From: Thamnaconus septentrionalis
Lineage: Eukaryota; Chordata; Actinopteri; Tetraodontiformes; Monacanthidae
Assembly: GCA_009823395.1 (NCBI GenBank)
Contig: CM020514.1
Coordinates: 2,547,966 to 2,611,965 of the forward strand
Direction: 5' to 3'
Length of the DNA: 64,000 nt
Positions 52,699-64,000 of this stretch are shown piece after piece (within the stretch, counting starts at the first letter, position 1; each line of letters opens with the position of its first letter). Under the pieces are notes generated by a model. It did not search any database. It was not told the origin of the DNA and was given only the letters and a program-made list of their open reading frames with translations. Both the position numbers and the translations under genes were made by a program.

Positions 52699-53341
52699 CA
52701 GTGGCGGGCCGTGCATTTCAAGGTTAAGCCATCAGTGACGTCATATTTAGTTCACCCGAAATGAATACACCCTCGTATTACCCTCAGTATGACACCACGA
52801 ATCAAGAATCCATAGAGAATCAAACTAGCACTTTACATTTCCTTCATATAGGTGACCTTGACGCGGAAAACGTAGTTTCCGGATCATTAATATCATAATT
52901 AAGACGAAGAAACTAAGGCCATGGATACTATCAAAACTCACAAAACTTGTCCAGTAAACTGTGCATTGTCGCCGATTCGTTCATTCGTTTCGTATGGGAG
53001 ACCAACGAGACGATAACGAAACAAACTATTGAACTGTTAAGTTATTAAACAGTTGATTGTCTTGGCGCAGCTGCTGCCCCAATGCGCCACTTGGTTTAGA
53101 TTTTCATTTGCAGATGATTCGGCAACTAAACCTCCGTATTCTCCTTCAGCCGTCGTGGGTTCGCCATGGTGGAAAGTTTCAGTCTGTAAGGTTCTCAGGC
53201 TCTTATCCAATCACTGGCTTTACGTGAAAAGAACAGACTATAGCGAAGAACTTCATTATCATATTTACGGGAAAATGTACTTTTTCTAAGTATGATGAGG
53301 CCGGCAGAGAAGGCCTTGCAGGGCCCGACGGCCCGCCACTG
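52699..53341. mobile_element. Non-autonomous hAT element, 643 bp, with near-matching TSD
   Basis: The termini are inverted copies of CAGTGGCGGGCCGT. The flanking 8-mers are ccaagtgg (52691-52698) and gcaagtgc (53342-53349), sharing CAAGTG. An 8-bp duplication with two changes is what a fairly old hAT insertion should leave. No transposase frame. Confidence 0.85.
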
Positions 53342-53727
53342 GCAAGTGCTACGATTGGGAGGTTTATTAGACACCCGTCAATAGCATCCGAGGTTCTACA
53401 ATTGAACGGATCCTCCTCTCCAGCACTCTGGGGTAGACTGTATCAGGGAGGCTGAGGAGTGATGAGTGAAGGTCTTGCCATCTGGTTCCCCCTCTCTTAT
53501 CTCTGGATGGGAACCACCACCCATGTCTGCCACTCCATCGGTACCACCTCCGACAGGACAGTCCTACAACATCCAGGGCCTTGAGGTACCCATGATGGAT
53601 TTCATTTTTTATATCACAATATGAAATAGAACTCGAGGTTGTTAAAAAAAATTTAAAAAATGCACCATATTATACTTTTCATATAGTTTTCGCCCATGAC
53701 CCTGAGATCAGAAAGAAGCTGGTATTG

Positions 53728-53770
53728 AAAATGGATGGATGGATGGATGGATGGATGGATGGATGGATGG
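53728..53770 (+). repeat. (ATGG)n with dispersed-repeat tail
   Basis: GGAT tetramers preceded by 'gacccttgagatcagaaagaagc...aaaatggatgg'-like sequence, the common fish repeat tail. Confidence 0.85.
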
Positions 53771-53779
53771 ACATAGTCT

Positions 53780-56700
53780 TCTTGTTTTGCTGGGGGATTC
53801 ACGTATTTCAGGCCAGTTAATTAACCTTTTATGTGTGCGAGATATGTCTGTGCGGAAGCTCCTGGATGTGAAAAAATTCCATCTGGGATGAACAAAGCAC
53901 ATCAGTCAGCAGTCTGTCCTCTTTCTGAGATAATTAGAACATAATCTGCAATAATATAATCAGAAACACGTGTAAATCTAGCCCTTCTGGTCAAAGTGGT
54001 AAAAAAAACACAACTGATTTAACCATTCTCTCACTGGTGGCTCGAAACTACATCACACGAATGACTCATGTGAAACTTTCAAAATTCTAGTAACAAATTT
54101 GAATGACAACCACATGTGATGTAATAGCCAACACTCAGTGAAAAACAAATTGATATAGCCTGTGTTGCCCCTCCTGGAAACTGCTCAGTTCCAAAAGTTC
54201 CGCGCTCGTTCGATTAAAAATATTCCCTCATCTTTGACTGATCCCAGAATCCACGCAAACATTTCCAGCTTTGCATTGCCCCTCCACTGTGATGTCACTT
54301 CGGCTCTACGTGTCTGTCAGGCTCTGAAATCCTCACGCATAGCAGCTCAGACTTTGGAAATCAGGTTGGTTTGCCGGCTCAGTTCAAGTACAGGTTCTTG
54401 TCGTGCCGTGAACTAGAATGTAATCCAGCAGTCTAACGTTTGATTTCTTCAAGATGGTGTTGAAATATTCAAATGGCTTGCACCGAATGTGGAAGGCACT
54501 GCCATTAAAACAACTGTGTTTTCCATCCTCTCCATCCAAACGTGTCAGAACATTAAAGGATTACCGTGCGTGTGGTCAGTTTCCATATTTCTGCCACTAT
54601 CTCCACAACAGAAGAAACTCCATTCTCCCGACATTTTACAGTTATTATTTCCCTCCCACCCACATACTCCGACCAGCTGCACCACAATCCAAGGCACTTG
54701 TTCCACTGCATCGAGTCAGAAGTCAATAAAAGTCAAAGAGGGACTTTAATCACTCGCAGTAATTTACATTTACATGCACGTCTTCATCAATAACAGGTTT
54801 AGGTAGATCATTTTGGAATTCATTGCTTTGGTAAATCACCAAACCATCTTATTTTGGTGATGGACTGACTACATTTAATGCGAAGCAAAATTGGCCGGTG
54901 ACACAATGAGCCAGTTATTATTTTACAAATTCTGTTCTTTTCTTTTTTTTTTTTTGATCAGCATGAAAGTGGATCAAGGAATTCAAATAACTGGCAGTGG
55001 AGTTCTGGTAAATGGTAATGATGTCATGATTCACACCTTTTTAAACTTCTGTGTGTCTCAAAAGGTTCATAAGCAAGCAAAGTTAGGTGCATTTGCAATA
55101 TCTTAAAACAATACGAATACAATTTCATCTGTGGAAACAAAACTGGTTGTGCAAAAGCAATAAATGACGCAGAGCATTGTAATTAGAAGTTATTACTAAA
55201 GACAAAAAAAGAAAAACAAACTTGAATTCCGACATTACTGTTCAGTAGTAAAAAACTTGAGTTCACTTTTCCTCTTCCACTGTCACATCTTAGAACACAG
55301 AAACACAAACAACAGGTACCTCAAAACCTTATCTGTACAAGCCAAAAGGACATGGAAAAAATATATGGAGAAAGAGCGCTGCGGGCCAAAAGTATGTTTA
55401 AAGTTTTCCTCCTTTTTTTTTTTTTTTTTCCCAAAAGCAATTTTCAAGTCGACACTACTTGCCCTTTTGTTCTGTTCTCGCTCCTACCCCTGTACATTTT
55501 CCACGGCACTGTCGAAAAGAGCCGGGCCGTGTCTATCTGCCGCGCTCTCTGTTTGCTCTGTCGCTCACGCTGCACTGCCTCCAATTTAAAAAAGATGGAA
55601 ATGTTTTCTTATGACCACCCCTCGGCATTTCTCCACTCAGACGCATGAGGCCTGTATTGTGTGTATCCGTTGCGAAGCAACCGAACGAATGGGCGATGGC
55701 TGAGCAATGTCGGAACAATTAATTTTACTCTTTAGCGGAGCAGCCCGATAGCACAGCGATGAGAGCTATTTTAACTGGCCCCTGTGAAGATCAATCTTTT
55801 ACAAAGTCATTACAGCAAGACAAACAACACAGCAAGCGGCGGTCATATTTTCCAAAGTAAGTCATTTTCCTCGGTTATGGCCAGGATTTAAAGGGAAGAA
55901 GGAAGGGAATAGCAATAGCAAATGGATCAAATCAAAATGCTAATGTGAGCCTGACGTTGCCGTCAAATCACAAATGCAGTTTTCATCCAAATAAAATAGA
56001 TGAAATATGCTCCTAATTAACAGACCAAGATTAAAATCAAGTAGCTCAAAATTGGAGCAGTGGTCTCTACTGAGCTACAATCAAATCCAGTCAAAATTGT
56101 TCATCAGAACCAATAAAAGTGATAGAAAATCCTAATTTATCAACAATCTCAGTCTCATATAAATACATATTCATAATACAAGTTCCCAACTTATAATTCC
56201 AATATTCTTCTCTCTCCTGTCGCCTGGCAGTCAAGAATCAGACCATTGATTGTCTGCTGAAGGAAGCAATGCTGTTGGTTGTGCTAGTTACAACATGGCG
56301 TGTTGACGCTAACAATGCTCTTTGAGTTGAAGAGGCAACCAGTCGCTAATACACTGTTTGTTGTTAAAGGAAGTTTGCATGCATGCAGCGTGGTCATCTT
56401 TTGGACATGCGGACCAACCCCCAGGAGGCCAGACCACTTGGGAATATTATAATAATGGAATCCTCGATTGCTACCCTCAGTCAGATAGATGTGTTTCATT
56501 CTTTCATAAGAGCAGCTCGTGTTTATCTCAAAATAAGAGAGCCTGTCTCCTTGAAGGCTACGTTTACACCAAATCCAGGACGGTGGTAAAAAGCTGAAAA
56601 AAAGTCATTTTCGCTGAGTCACAGAACACTGGAGAGCTTCACATCAGACACTTGGTCTGATGTGTGTATTAAGTCGGACTCCTCCCGTTCCACGACTGCT

Positions 56701-57590
56701 GCACAACCCCGAAGTGAGCGACAACCCAAGGCGGACAACGTGGTTGTTTTTAAAAGCATTTCGAGTGGCGAGTGAACGATTAAGTGTGGGTGCCAGCAGA
56801 GGCTCCTCTCCACTTCTCCACTGCGCCGCAACTCACGTAAGTTGATTAGCAACAAAGAAACAAGAGGTTATTTGGACATAAGTCGGCCCAACCTAAATAT
56901 TTATTTTAATAAAAGAAAACAAGGCCCAGTTCATGTCCCACAATCTGCTGAATAGCGGGAGCAACTTCACAGACTGGGTCATATTGTGTCACATGTGATT
57001 GAAACGTTCTTCCTCCAGCGTGCTGCGCTTATGGAGTTTACTAGTATACAGATGACTGTTGCTTCAACGCACTCTCGTAAAAAGGCCATTTACAATTTCA
57101 GTTACGATTTAACAATTGTCGCAGGGAGTTCACGGAGGAACACAGTCGACTGGCCGAATGTGCAGCGCTTGTACAGTGTTTAATGTTTGCTTTGCGAAAG
57201 GGAGGCCAACATTGCACAAGAGAAATAAAGTCCTGGCCATGTGCCTGGATTTCTCAAACAATTTTAAACAACCGTGGCCTGCTTTCTTGGAATTGTAACA
57301 CAGAATTAAAGTGATACAACCAGTGAAAAACTGTAATCGAATAATTTTTTGTTTCGTTTTAGGAATTACTTTAGAAGATCATTTTGAAGAGGTCGTGTGG
57401 TGGGATCAGTACACAATGTTACATGAAAGAAAATTAATTAATAGCATAGACCTGTTCTGCAAATGTGCAGATATGTCTTATATACTGTGAAAGATTGTAT
57501 CATAAACTCCCTTTATTAATGCCATGGGAGTCTCATTCCCATTTACAGTCAAGTCTCATTTACAGTCAATTTTGTTGACTCTTTGTTTCT
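53780..57590. other. Gene-free interval
   Basis: I find no exon with recognisable homology on either strand. The interval is AT-rich with poly(T) runs (54944-54955, 55410-55429). Confidence 0.4.
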
Positions 57591-58140
57591 GTCCCATCCA
57601 GCAGGAATCAGATCAAGGTCTCTTGTCAGTGCCCTGGATGAGGACTGTGGCTTAAACTGAACCAAGTTCATTGACCTATTGAAATTTCCTATGGTGGAGG
57701 AAAGCACAGGCTCTGGAGCCAGACTTGGAATGAGGGTGCAGGTACAATTTTTGCTCCGGGAATGCTGACGCAGTTAGTTGGAGATGCCGGGAAGATCTAC
57801 TCTGTTTCTTTGTGCTTCTAGAGAAAAGCATACAATAAGGTTCCAAGAAAAGAACTTTGGTATCATGTTAGGGCGTAAGAAGTGACGAAGAATGTATGAG
57901 AATGTCAGACAAGACTTGCATGATAATGCAAAAAGACAGTGGTGAATTGTATGCTTCGAGTAACGCACAGGTTCAGGGTAAGAGTGGGATGACGTCAGCT
58001 TTAAGCCACTTGCTTGCTAAAGTTGTCAACAAGCATATGAGACGAGACAGGAATCTCCATGGTCGATGATTGCAGATGACACTGTGATCTGTGTTGAGAT
58101 AACTAGTGCTTCCTCAGCCTCAGTAATAAAAGTAAACTCA
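57590..58140 (+). mobile_element. Decayed LINE reverse transcriptase (sense)
   Basis: Fragments in shifting frames read KAYNKVPRKELWYHVR (57830-57880), C-x-L-R-V-T-H-R-F-R-V-R-V-G (57945-57990) and MIADDTVIC (58066-58092), the order and motifs of a non-LTR RT including the catalytic ADD. Several stops interrupt it. Related in wording to the antisense fragment at 24085-24890. Confidence 0.75.
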
Positions 58141-58561
58141 GTAAAAAATACTCAACAGCATCTTGCAACAGCAGCTTGTGATCTACCTGAGGTTAACTGA
58201 CTAAAGTCTATGATACCTTCTCTCTGATTAATGTTCTACTGTTAACTCCTGAAAATGGTAAGCTACTAGCAAGCATATTGAGGCATAGACTCATTAGAAT
58301 ATCAAAATTCTGCAAAGGTCTTTCTGTGTGGAAATACTGATTCAAACCATTGACTGTGTATAAAGAAGTACAGAGTCGTCGTGACATCACCTCTTGATTT
58401 GTGAATACCCGTTTTAAAGTCTAGGCATCGGTTTCATGGTGACCATCATCTTCAGTTTCCGGTACTTTTTCAAGCTGGATGTTTCCATATTGGCATGTGT
58501 GGGTGGTACCAGAGGTAAGCAATGACTGTGCCGGTGGTGAGCTGACACTTGGCTACTAAAC

Positions 58562-58840
58562 TGCTGCCATGCAGTGGTCTAGTAGTAGAGTGTCCGCCCT
58601 GAGATTGGTAGGTAGTGGGTTCGATCCCTGGCTGGGTCATACAAAAGACTGTTAAAATGGTACCCATTGCCTCCCTGCTTGGCACCTAGTATTCGGGGTT
58701 GGACTTAGGGGGTTAGATCACCCAATGATTCCCACATGCAGCTGCTACCCACCGCCCCCTCAGGGGATGATGGGTCAAATGCAGAGGACAAATTTTGCAT
58801 CCTTCGGGATGTCAGTGGGACTTTAACCTTTCACTTTTGA
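58562..58840 (+). repeat. tRNA-derived SINE, about 280 bp
   Basis: A-box-like 'agtggtctagtagtagagtg' and a B-box GGGTTCGATCCCTGG stand 35-40 bp apart. They are followed by 'cattgcctccctgcttggca', 'ggggttggactt', 'gatgatgggtcaaatgcaga' and an end in 'gtgggactttaac'. This is a complete fish tRNA-SINE layout. Confidence 0.85.
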
Positions 58841-58849
58841 AGACAATTT

Positions 58850-60120
58850 TCACTTAAAATTAGACCAAATCTGACAAAATGCATAATTAGGGACCTATTT
58901 GATGTTTTGTTTTGTAAAGGTATGAATTCAGTGTTCCTTTTCTGTATTTTAAGTCTTTTTTGGCCATTTTGGCGGTGCCTGCTGCGGAAATAATAAAATG
59001 CAGGTTATTTGGCACTTGGGTGTTGAAACAATTTGATCCTTCCATCTTTATTAACAGCCTTTGATTCCAACATGTGTATACTAAAAGTTTACTCACTCTG
59101 CTCCATTTTAACACTTAAATAATCATTCATGAAAAAGGCCAGAAATCAAAGTTCAGCGTTGCTGCCCCGCTTAGCTAAGTTTCCGAGGCGGCATTCGGCA
59201 GGCCATGATGGACTTTGCTGCAGCGACAAGCGAGGCTGCGACGCGGACGTATGACTTAGCGTTCACCGGCCACACGCCACATTACTCAAGTCATACCCTA
59301 TTAGTTCGGTTCCAAACGTTAAAGTGATGGCTGTACCCAGTTTTGAGGAATTTCACATGTGGCTCACTTCTTAACCTTAAATCACGCCATACCTGTTGTC
59401 TCATAGACACGTGTTTTGAGGAAGTTTGTTGCTCCAGTTTTATGCTGACACCTCACGGCTCCAACCGCAACATCCGTCATGAAGTGCTCAGGAAAGTTTC
59501 AGCTCGCCCTTTAATTATGCTTGAGCTTAACAGGGATTTAAGTGGTCCTCGGGCAGCACGGCCATGGAACAAATCTAACAGTTGAATGTAACAGGCCCTG
59601 CTTCGTCAAAATCCTCTCTCTTGCGTTCCTCTCAAATATCAATACATTCCGACTCGTTCAGAGCGCAGCAGTAAAAAAAAAATTATATCAAAGCTACTTT
59701 TGACCAAAAACAAGTTAATCATCTATTAACTATACTGCAATTATTTCAAGATTTGGTTACATTTATGGCTCCGCTGCCCAGCTGATCACGCTGTATACAG
59801 AGTGAGAAGATATGCCACCTTTCCCCTTTTCCCACTAGACATCTGCTTTGTGAATGTTGTTGATCTTTAAACCATGTGTCAGAAAGCCCACCAACGTCAT
59901 TACGCTATTCCATTTTTCTTGATGCAAGTCCTCCTCTGAGTGTTAGTTTTCGTTCGTTTTATATTCTGATTGTTTTCTCATGAGCAGGGCTAAACATGCA
60001 ACGTGTGACTGACTTTCAACATGCCCGGAAAACAGACAGAACTATTTCAAATAGAGGCACATCCATGGCAAAAGACATTTCCCTTTTTTAAATGCACTCG
60101 GTCAGTAATATGAGTGCACA
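58850..60120. other. Interval upstream of igfbp2
   Basis: No gene recognised. A modestly CpG-rich patch (59155-59290) could be regulatory. The RAMP and igfbp2 genes diverge from either side of the wider 51.1-60.2 kb interval. Confidence 0.35.
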
Positions 60121-60257
60121 TAGGACCCTGTAAGTGGCACAGCAATGTTTACCCACACAGCTGAGACCACACCGAGTTCGCTCTGTTATCATCCGGGGGT
60201 CATCCTCCCTCTCAGTCGCCACTTGCAACAGCAACAACAAAAAAAAAACATGCAAGA
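60121..60257 (+). promoter_or_regulatory. igfbp2: igfbp2 5' UTR / proximal promoter with overlapping uORF
   Basis: No clear TATA box. A 7-codon uORF starts at ATG 60250 and ends at TGA 60271-60273, overlapping the igfbp2 start (60258) in another frame. Whether the cap site lies upstream of the uORF is not shown by the sequence. Confidence 0.4.
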
Positions 60258-60621
60258 ATGGTCTCGACTGTGACTTACGGCCTGCTGCTCGCGTGCGTCG
60301 CCCTGCCCGGACTCGCGCTCGGGGATTTGGCCTTCCGATGTCCGAGTTGTACCGCGGATCTGCTGGCAGCGTGCCCCAAAATCCCACCATTTTGTCCGGA
60401 GATCGTGAGGGAGCTGGGATGTGGCTGTTGTCCGGTGTGCGCCAGGCAGGAAGGGGAGCTCTGCGGCGTCTACACGCCGAGGTGCTCCAGCGGACTGAGG
60501 TGCTACCCGAGCGCAGAGGCCGAGCTGCCCTTGCAGCAGCTCATACAGGGCATAGGCCGCTGCGGACAGAGAGCGGAGATGGATATATATTCCACCAGCC
60601 TTGATGAGCAGGCGACCAACG
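60258..60621 (+). CDS. igfbp2: Insulin-like growth factor binding protein 2, coding exon 1 (partial gene)
   Basis: Secreted carrier of IGF-I/II that limits receptor access. The exon encodes a signal peptide (about 1-22, ending LALG) and the whole IGFBP N-terminal domain with all 12 Cys, including the family motif GCGCCPVC (54-61). CGVYTPRC follows, then LRCYP, ELPLQ and GRCG. ELPLQ.L..G and DEQATN before the splice site fit IGFBP2 best. The start is the ATG before the signal peptide. The exon most likely ends at ACG|GCAAGT (60621), a GC donor in phase 1, the phase I expect for this family; GT at 60626 would give phase 2. I cannot say whether this is the a or b teleost copy. Exons 2-4 (central linker and thyroglobulin domain) are not in the window. 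Confidence 0.93.
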
Positions 60622-63600
60622 GCAAGTAGAAAGTTGCGTGAAGTTAAAGTCCGTAGTTGAGCAGTTGTAAGGCTCCACTTTGGCTTTTGGATACTTGCAC
60701 CTCTCTGCTTCTTTCTGTTACAGGCCGCAGCCAAAGCGTTGTCCTGTGTGTGTGTGTGTGTGTGTGCGCGTCAATATATCTGTAACATTAGACACGCAGT
60801 GCATGTTAAATAACCACAACTCTAACTAAGCGACTGGCTGCTTTAAATTTAACGGCAGCCAGTTCACAACTCGATACTTTTTAGCTAAACACCCAAGAAT
60901 GTCCTTTGAAAGTTAGACGTCCAGCAGATGCATAAAGACTATTTTTGGTGGGGAGCTTGCTAGACTCATCAGGAAAAAACGTTTGCGGCGCTCTTTCCAT
61001 GGCGATGCCCGTCCAAGACTAATTTCTTTTGTCCTGCACACGTCTTTATGCCCCACTGGAGTCGATGCAGAAGCACAGCGCCACTTTAAATACCAGACTT
61101 TGTTGCCTGTTTAATGAGTTTACTCTCCCCCCCCAACCCCCCTCATTTTTTGGCCATTAGTCAGTTGGCCGCACACCTAATTTGCTGTGCCGTAAGGCCT
61201 GTTCCGAAATGTGCAATGAAACGCCGCAGTTTTTTTGTTTTTTTTTGTTTTTTTATGTATGTCAGATTCTTTTACTTGCAGGATGAATTTAGCATCACTT
61301 TGTATAAGGTGGTCCCGAAATGACCACGCGAGAAAAAAAAAAAAAAAAAAGGGGGGGGCCACGATTGGCTCAAGCACCAGCGCTGGATTGTGCAAACGCG
61401 CTCACTTCCTGGGGTGCCAGTTTTAACGTGATGTACAGTCAAAGCACGTCGTGCTCACTTTTACTGTTTTCGGGGGATTTTTGCCGAACTCTTGCGCGAG
61501 TCTTTGCCCCCCCCCCGCCCCCCCCTTTTTTTTTGGGGTGATCCACGTGGATTATGCGGAGCGACTTGAAGCCGTCCTCCTCTCAGAAACTGCGAAATGC
61601 ATCACACGAGAGATAGAACGCTTGGCTCTGGAGCGTCTGTGCGGCTTTACACAGCTGCAGGAGTTTGGCACCGCGGCCCGTCTTCTCCTTCTTCTCCTTC
61701 TTCTTCTTCTTCCACTTCTTCTTCCCCTTCTGAGAATTTATTGCTGGATCGCTAACAAAGGTTCAACGCGCTGAGAGCCAGCAGAAATTGCAAATCCTTA
61801 GGATCGGCGGCAAGAGCCTCTCCGCCGGTGGAAAAGTACGCGTCGCGTAGCTAAGCGTTGAGGAGCGGGAGTCGATGACCTGTCAGGGAATTATCTCTTG
61901 TTGTGGCGCCGTCCACATGATCAAGACCCCCCCCCACAACTTACACGAGTGTGTTTACAGTCTGACTACTGACTTTTTTTTTTTTTTTTTTTTATGTCTT
62001 CGGTTTTGATGTGCTTTTTCTGCACCACGCGTCGGCGCCCTGTGATGTAGTGCCCCCCCCAACCCCCACTCCTCCCTTCATGTGTTTGTCAGTGCCAGAA
62101 CCAAACCAGCCAGCGCTGACCTGTCATGAAGGTGCGCAGCATATTAAGATGACTAGCCCGGTCTTGGGAGTTTAGAAGTTTCACAGAGAGGATGAGTCAA
62201 AACAATATTTTCACTGCGTGAGTCTTTAATGTCAGGGGGGGAGAAAAAAAAAAAAACAAAAAAAAAACCCACAGCTACATCAAACACTTCTCGGGTCACA
62301 ATAATTACCCAAAATAAGACAGATATCCTGCAGGGACACAGAGATCTTTTCCCACATTAAAGTTATTAAAGACACAAGGTCACTTTTGATTCATGAAAAT
62401 ACATTCTGACATGTGCAGTGTTTTTTTTTTTTTTTGGTTTTTTTTTTTGGCAGGCCAGTATTTGTAAGCATACACAAGCACTATCCCCTCAGTGAACCCA
62501 AAATACGTCAGTTACCCAAATCCTCAAAGTCCTCCTCTGAGGAGGGTCTTTTTTTTTTTAAGGGGAATTATATTGTCAGCTTACATCGCCAGGAAGGGTT
62601 TTATTAGTGTGTTGGTTTTTAAACGTCCAGGCAGTCAGTAAGGATGAAGAGTGGTAACCCATCACGAAATGTATGCTATATATATTCTTTTTTTTTTTTT
62701 TTGCCTGATTGTTGTTTTTCATTGTTGTTGTTTGTTTATGACGGGGTTGAAGTCAATATTTGGAATGAAAGCTTATGGCTATGTTTCCAGCTAATTTTTC
62801 TTGGTGGTCCAAACAGAGCAGTGTTTTTGTTTGTTTTGTTTTAGAACTTTCAAAAGCCCGGACGAAAACAGTTCCGCAATTCTGACAGCGAAATAAAGTT
62901 TGGACATGAACAGAAATGGAATCTGAAAAAAAACAACTCTCTGCTGAAATCGTTACTGAACGACGTTGGAGTGCATTATGTGTGTAACACTAATAATCTG
63001 ACAACTTTGAGAATCAGCTCAGTTGATAAGGTTTGGGTTGTGACCAAAGGAAAGAGGCGAGCAAGTTCCCATGACTGACTTTATGTTTCATGTTCTGATT
63101 AATTATCAATGGAAAAATCGCTATGATATTTTATACAAACTCAAAAATATCATCACGATACTTTTGTGGAAGAATGTTGTCCCAAACCACCGCTATCATT
63201 TGTTTGTTTGTCTGTTTTACTAATTGATAAAGGACAAATGACAAAACCTAAGTACTCGTACTTGCCCTTAACGTGCGGCCAGGGCTATTAACTCGCTCAA
63301 ACACGGCCGACGCTGCGGTACGTGCCAGGGACGGATCGCTGAAGATAATCTGATCTGACTTGCTGTACGTGCTCTGAACGCGGCTCCCGCGTCGGCTCCC
63401 GCGTCGGCTCCCGCTTGCACTTTCAATGACCAAGAGCGCGTGTATTCTGACCGTCTCTGTCAGCAGGCCTCATCAAGACCTCGTATCTTCAGCCGGGTGC
63501 CACGCCGGCCTGCCCTCCGCTGCGATTGTGGCCTCTGGCGTTCTGACGGGATGGAACGCGGCGGAGCTGCGAGCGAACATGGCGTCACGCTGCGGTTCGC

Positions 63601-64000
63601 CCTCAGCTCGTTCTGTTATGCTTGGCCCTTTAATGCGCGAGCAATTGCTTGGCTATCGGGTGACGGCCTCCTTTGTACCTATTAGAGTGCAGTTTAGGGT
63701 CGTTTCCTGTCGTTGGTTGAGATTACATTTTTTCGCTTGGTGACCGCAGCTCTGTTTACTCAGAGGATAACAGAAACTGGCGGTTTGGGGCGTTTTTTTG
63801 ATTGGGTCTTTCTGTGTGATCCTCCTGTTTTTGCTAACCCCCCCCCAAAAAAAAAACCTGGACACAGAGGAGCTGCAATGACGTAAGACGCACGGCCTAA
63901 GCAAACAGTTCAGAGTTCATTGCAAAATCTCCCAGCTCTGTCTCTGTAAAATCCCAGTGTATCCCCTTACTGCTTCACAGCTTTGTAGTGCTAATGCTGG
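60622..64000 (+). other. igfbp2: igfbp2 intron 1 (start)
   Basis: No igfbp2 exon 2 (central linker) is found up to the end of the window. The stretch holds (TG)n at 60744-60767, poly(T), poly(C) runs (61507-61522, 61927-61936, 62053-62060), a (CTT)n run at 61682-61729, and a 12-bp unit GTCGGCTCCCGC repeated about three times (63376-63416). The CpG-rich 63260-63620 part has no recognised gene. A long first intron is usual for this gene. Confidence 0.5.

Noticed and set aside
58562..58640. Possible tRNA gene (A and B box)
   Set aside because: The boxes are followed by a fish SINE body, and the tRNA fold is not preserved.
60189..60734. 181-residue - strand frame and 156-residue + frame over igfbp2 exon 1
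   Set aside because: Shadows of the igfbp2 exon; only the frame starting at 60258 carries the 12-Cys IGFBP domain.
63248..63743. GC-rich open frames near the window end
   Set aside because: Short, no recognisable domains, partly built on a 12-bp tandem repeat. They do not look like igfbp2 exon 2.

Overview
This is nuclear DNA of a ray-finned (teleost) fish, probably a percomorph. Coding sequence is split into short exons with GT-AG introns. The spaces between are filled with microsatellites, tRNA-derived SINEs, decayed LINE reverse transcriptase and many short inverted-repeat DNA transposons of kinds typical of teleost genomes. I cannot name the species.

Three protein genes can be supported. 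(1) slc4a3 (anion exchanger AE3) lies on the + strand. Its 22 coding exons between 14816 and 43900 join in frame, with matching phases at every junction, into a 1204-residue protein that matches vertebrate AE3 from its first exon to its acidic C-terminus. An extra ATG-bearing exon at 26837-27098 sits in intron 5 and splices in phase to exon 6. It predicts a 1024-residue form, which is the layout of the mammalian cardiac AE3 variant made from an internal promoter. (2) A RAMP-family gene (receptor activity-modifying protein, RAMP1-like) lies on the - strand in three coding exons (51139 down to 48737) and encodes 142 residues. (3) The first coding exon of igfbp2 (insulin-like growth factor binding protein 2) is on the + strand at 60258-60621; the remaining exons lie beyond the window.

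Layout: 1-5480 repeats with no recognised gene; 5480-6700 a CpG-rich stretch with splice-donor-like sites, the best candidate for the slc4a3 5' promoter; 6700-14720 a palindromic minisatellite and MITEs; 14816-43900 slc4a3 coding region, with its 3' UTR to about 45.2 kb; 45.2-48.4 kb intergenic; 48.4-51.1 kb the RAMP gene, tail-to-tail with slc4a3; 51.1-60.2 kb intergenic with a hAT-like element, a LINE relic and a SINE; 60.26 kb onward igfbp2 exon 1 and the start of its intron. As I recall the human map, SLC4A3, IGFBP2 and RAMP1 all lie on the distal long arm of chromosome 2, so the grouping fits conserved synteny.

The genes do not form one pathway. AE3 exchanges chloride for bicarbonate in excitable tissue, RAMPs escort calcitonin-family GPCRs, and IGFBP2 binds IGFs outside the cell. 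The points most worth a second look are the internal cardiac-type first exon, a repeat family built on the 14-bp palindrome CACGTTATAACGTG with copies at both ends of slc4a3, the divergent RAMP gene, and the GC splice donor and start-overlapping uORF of igfbp2.
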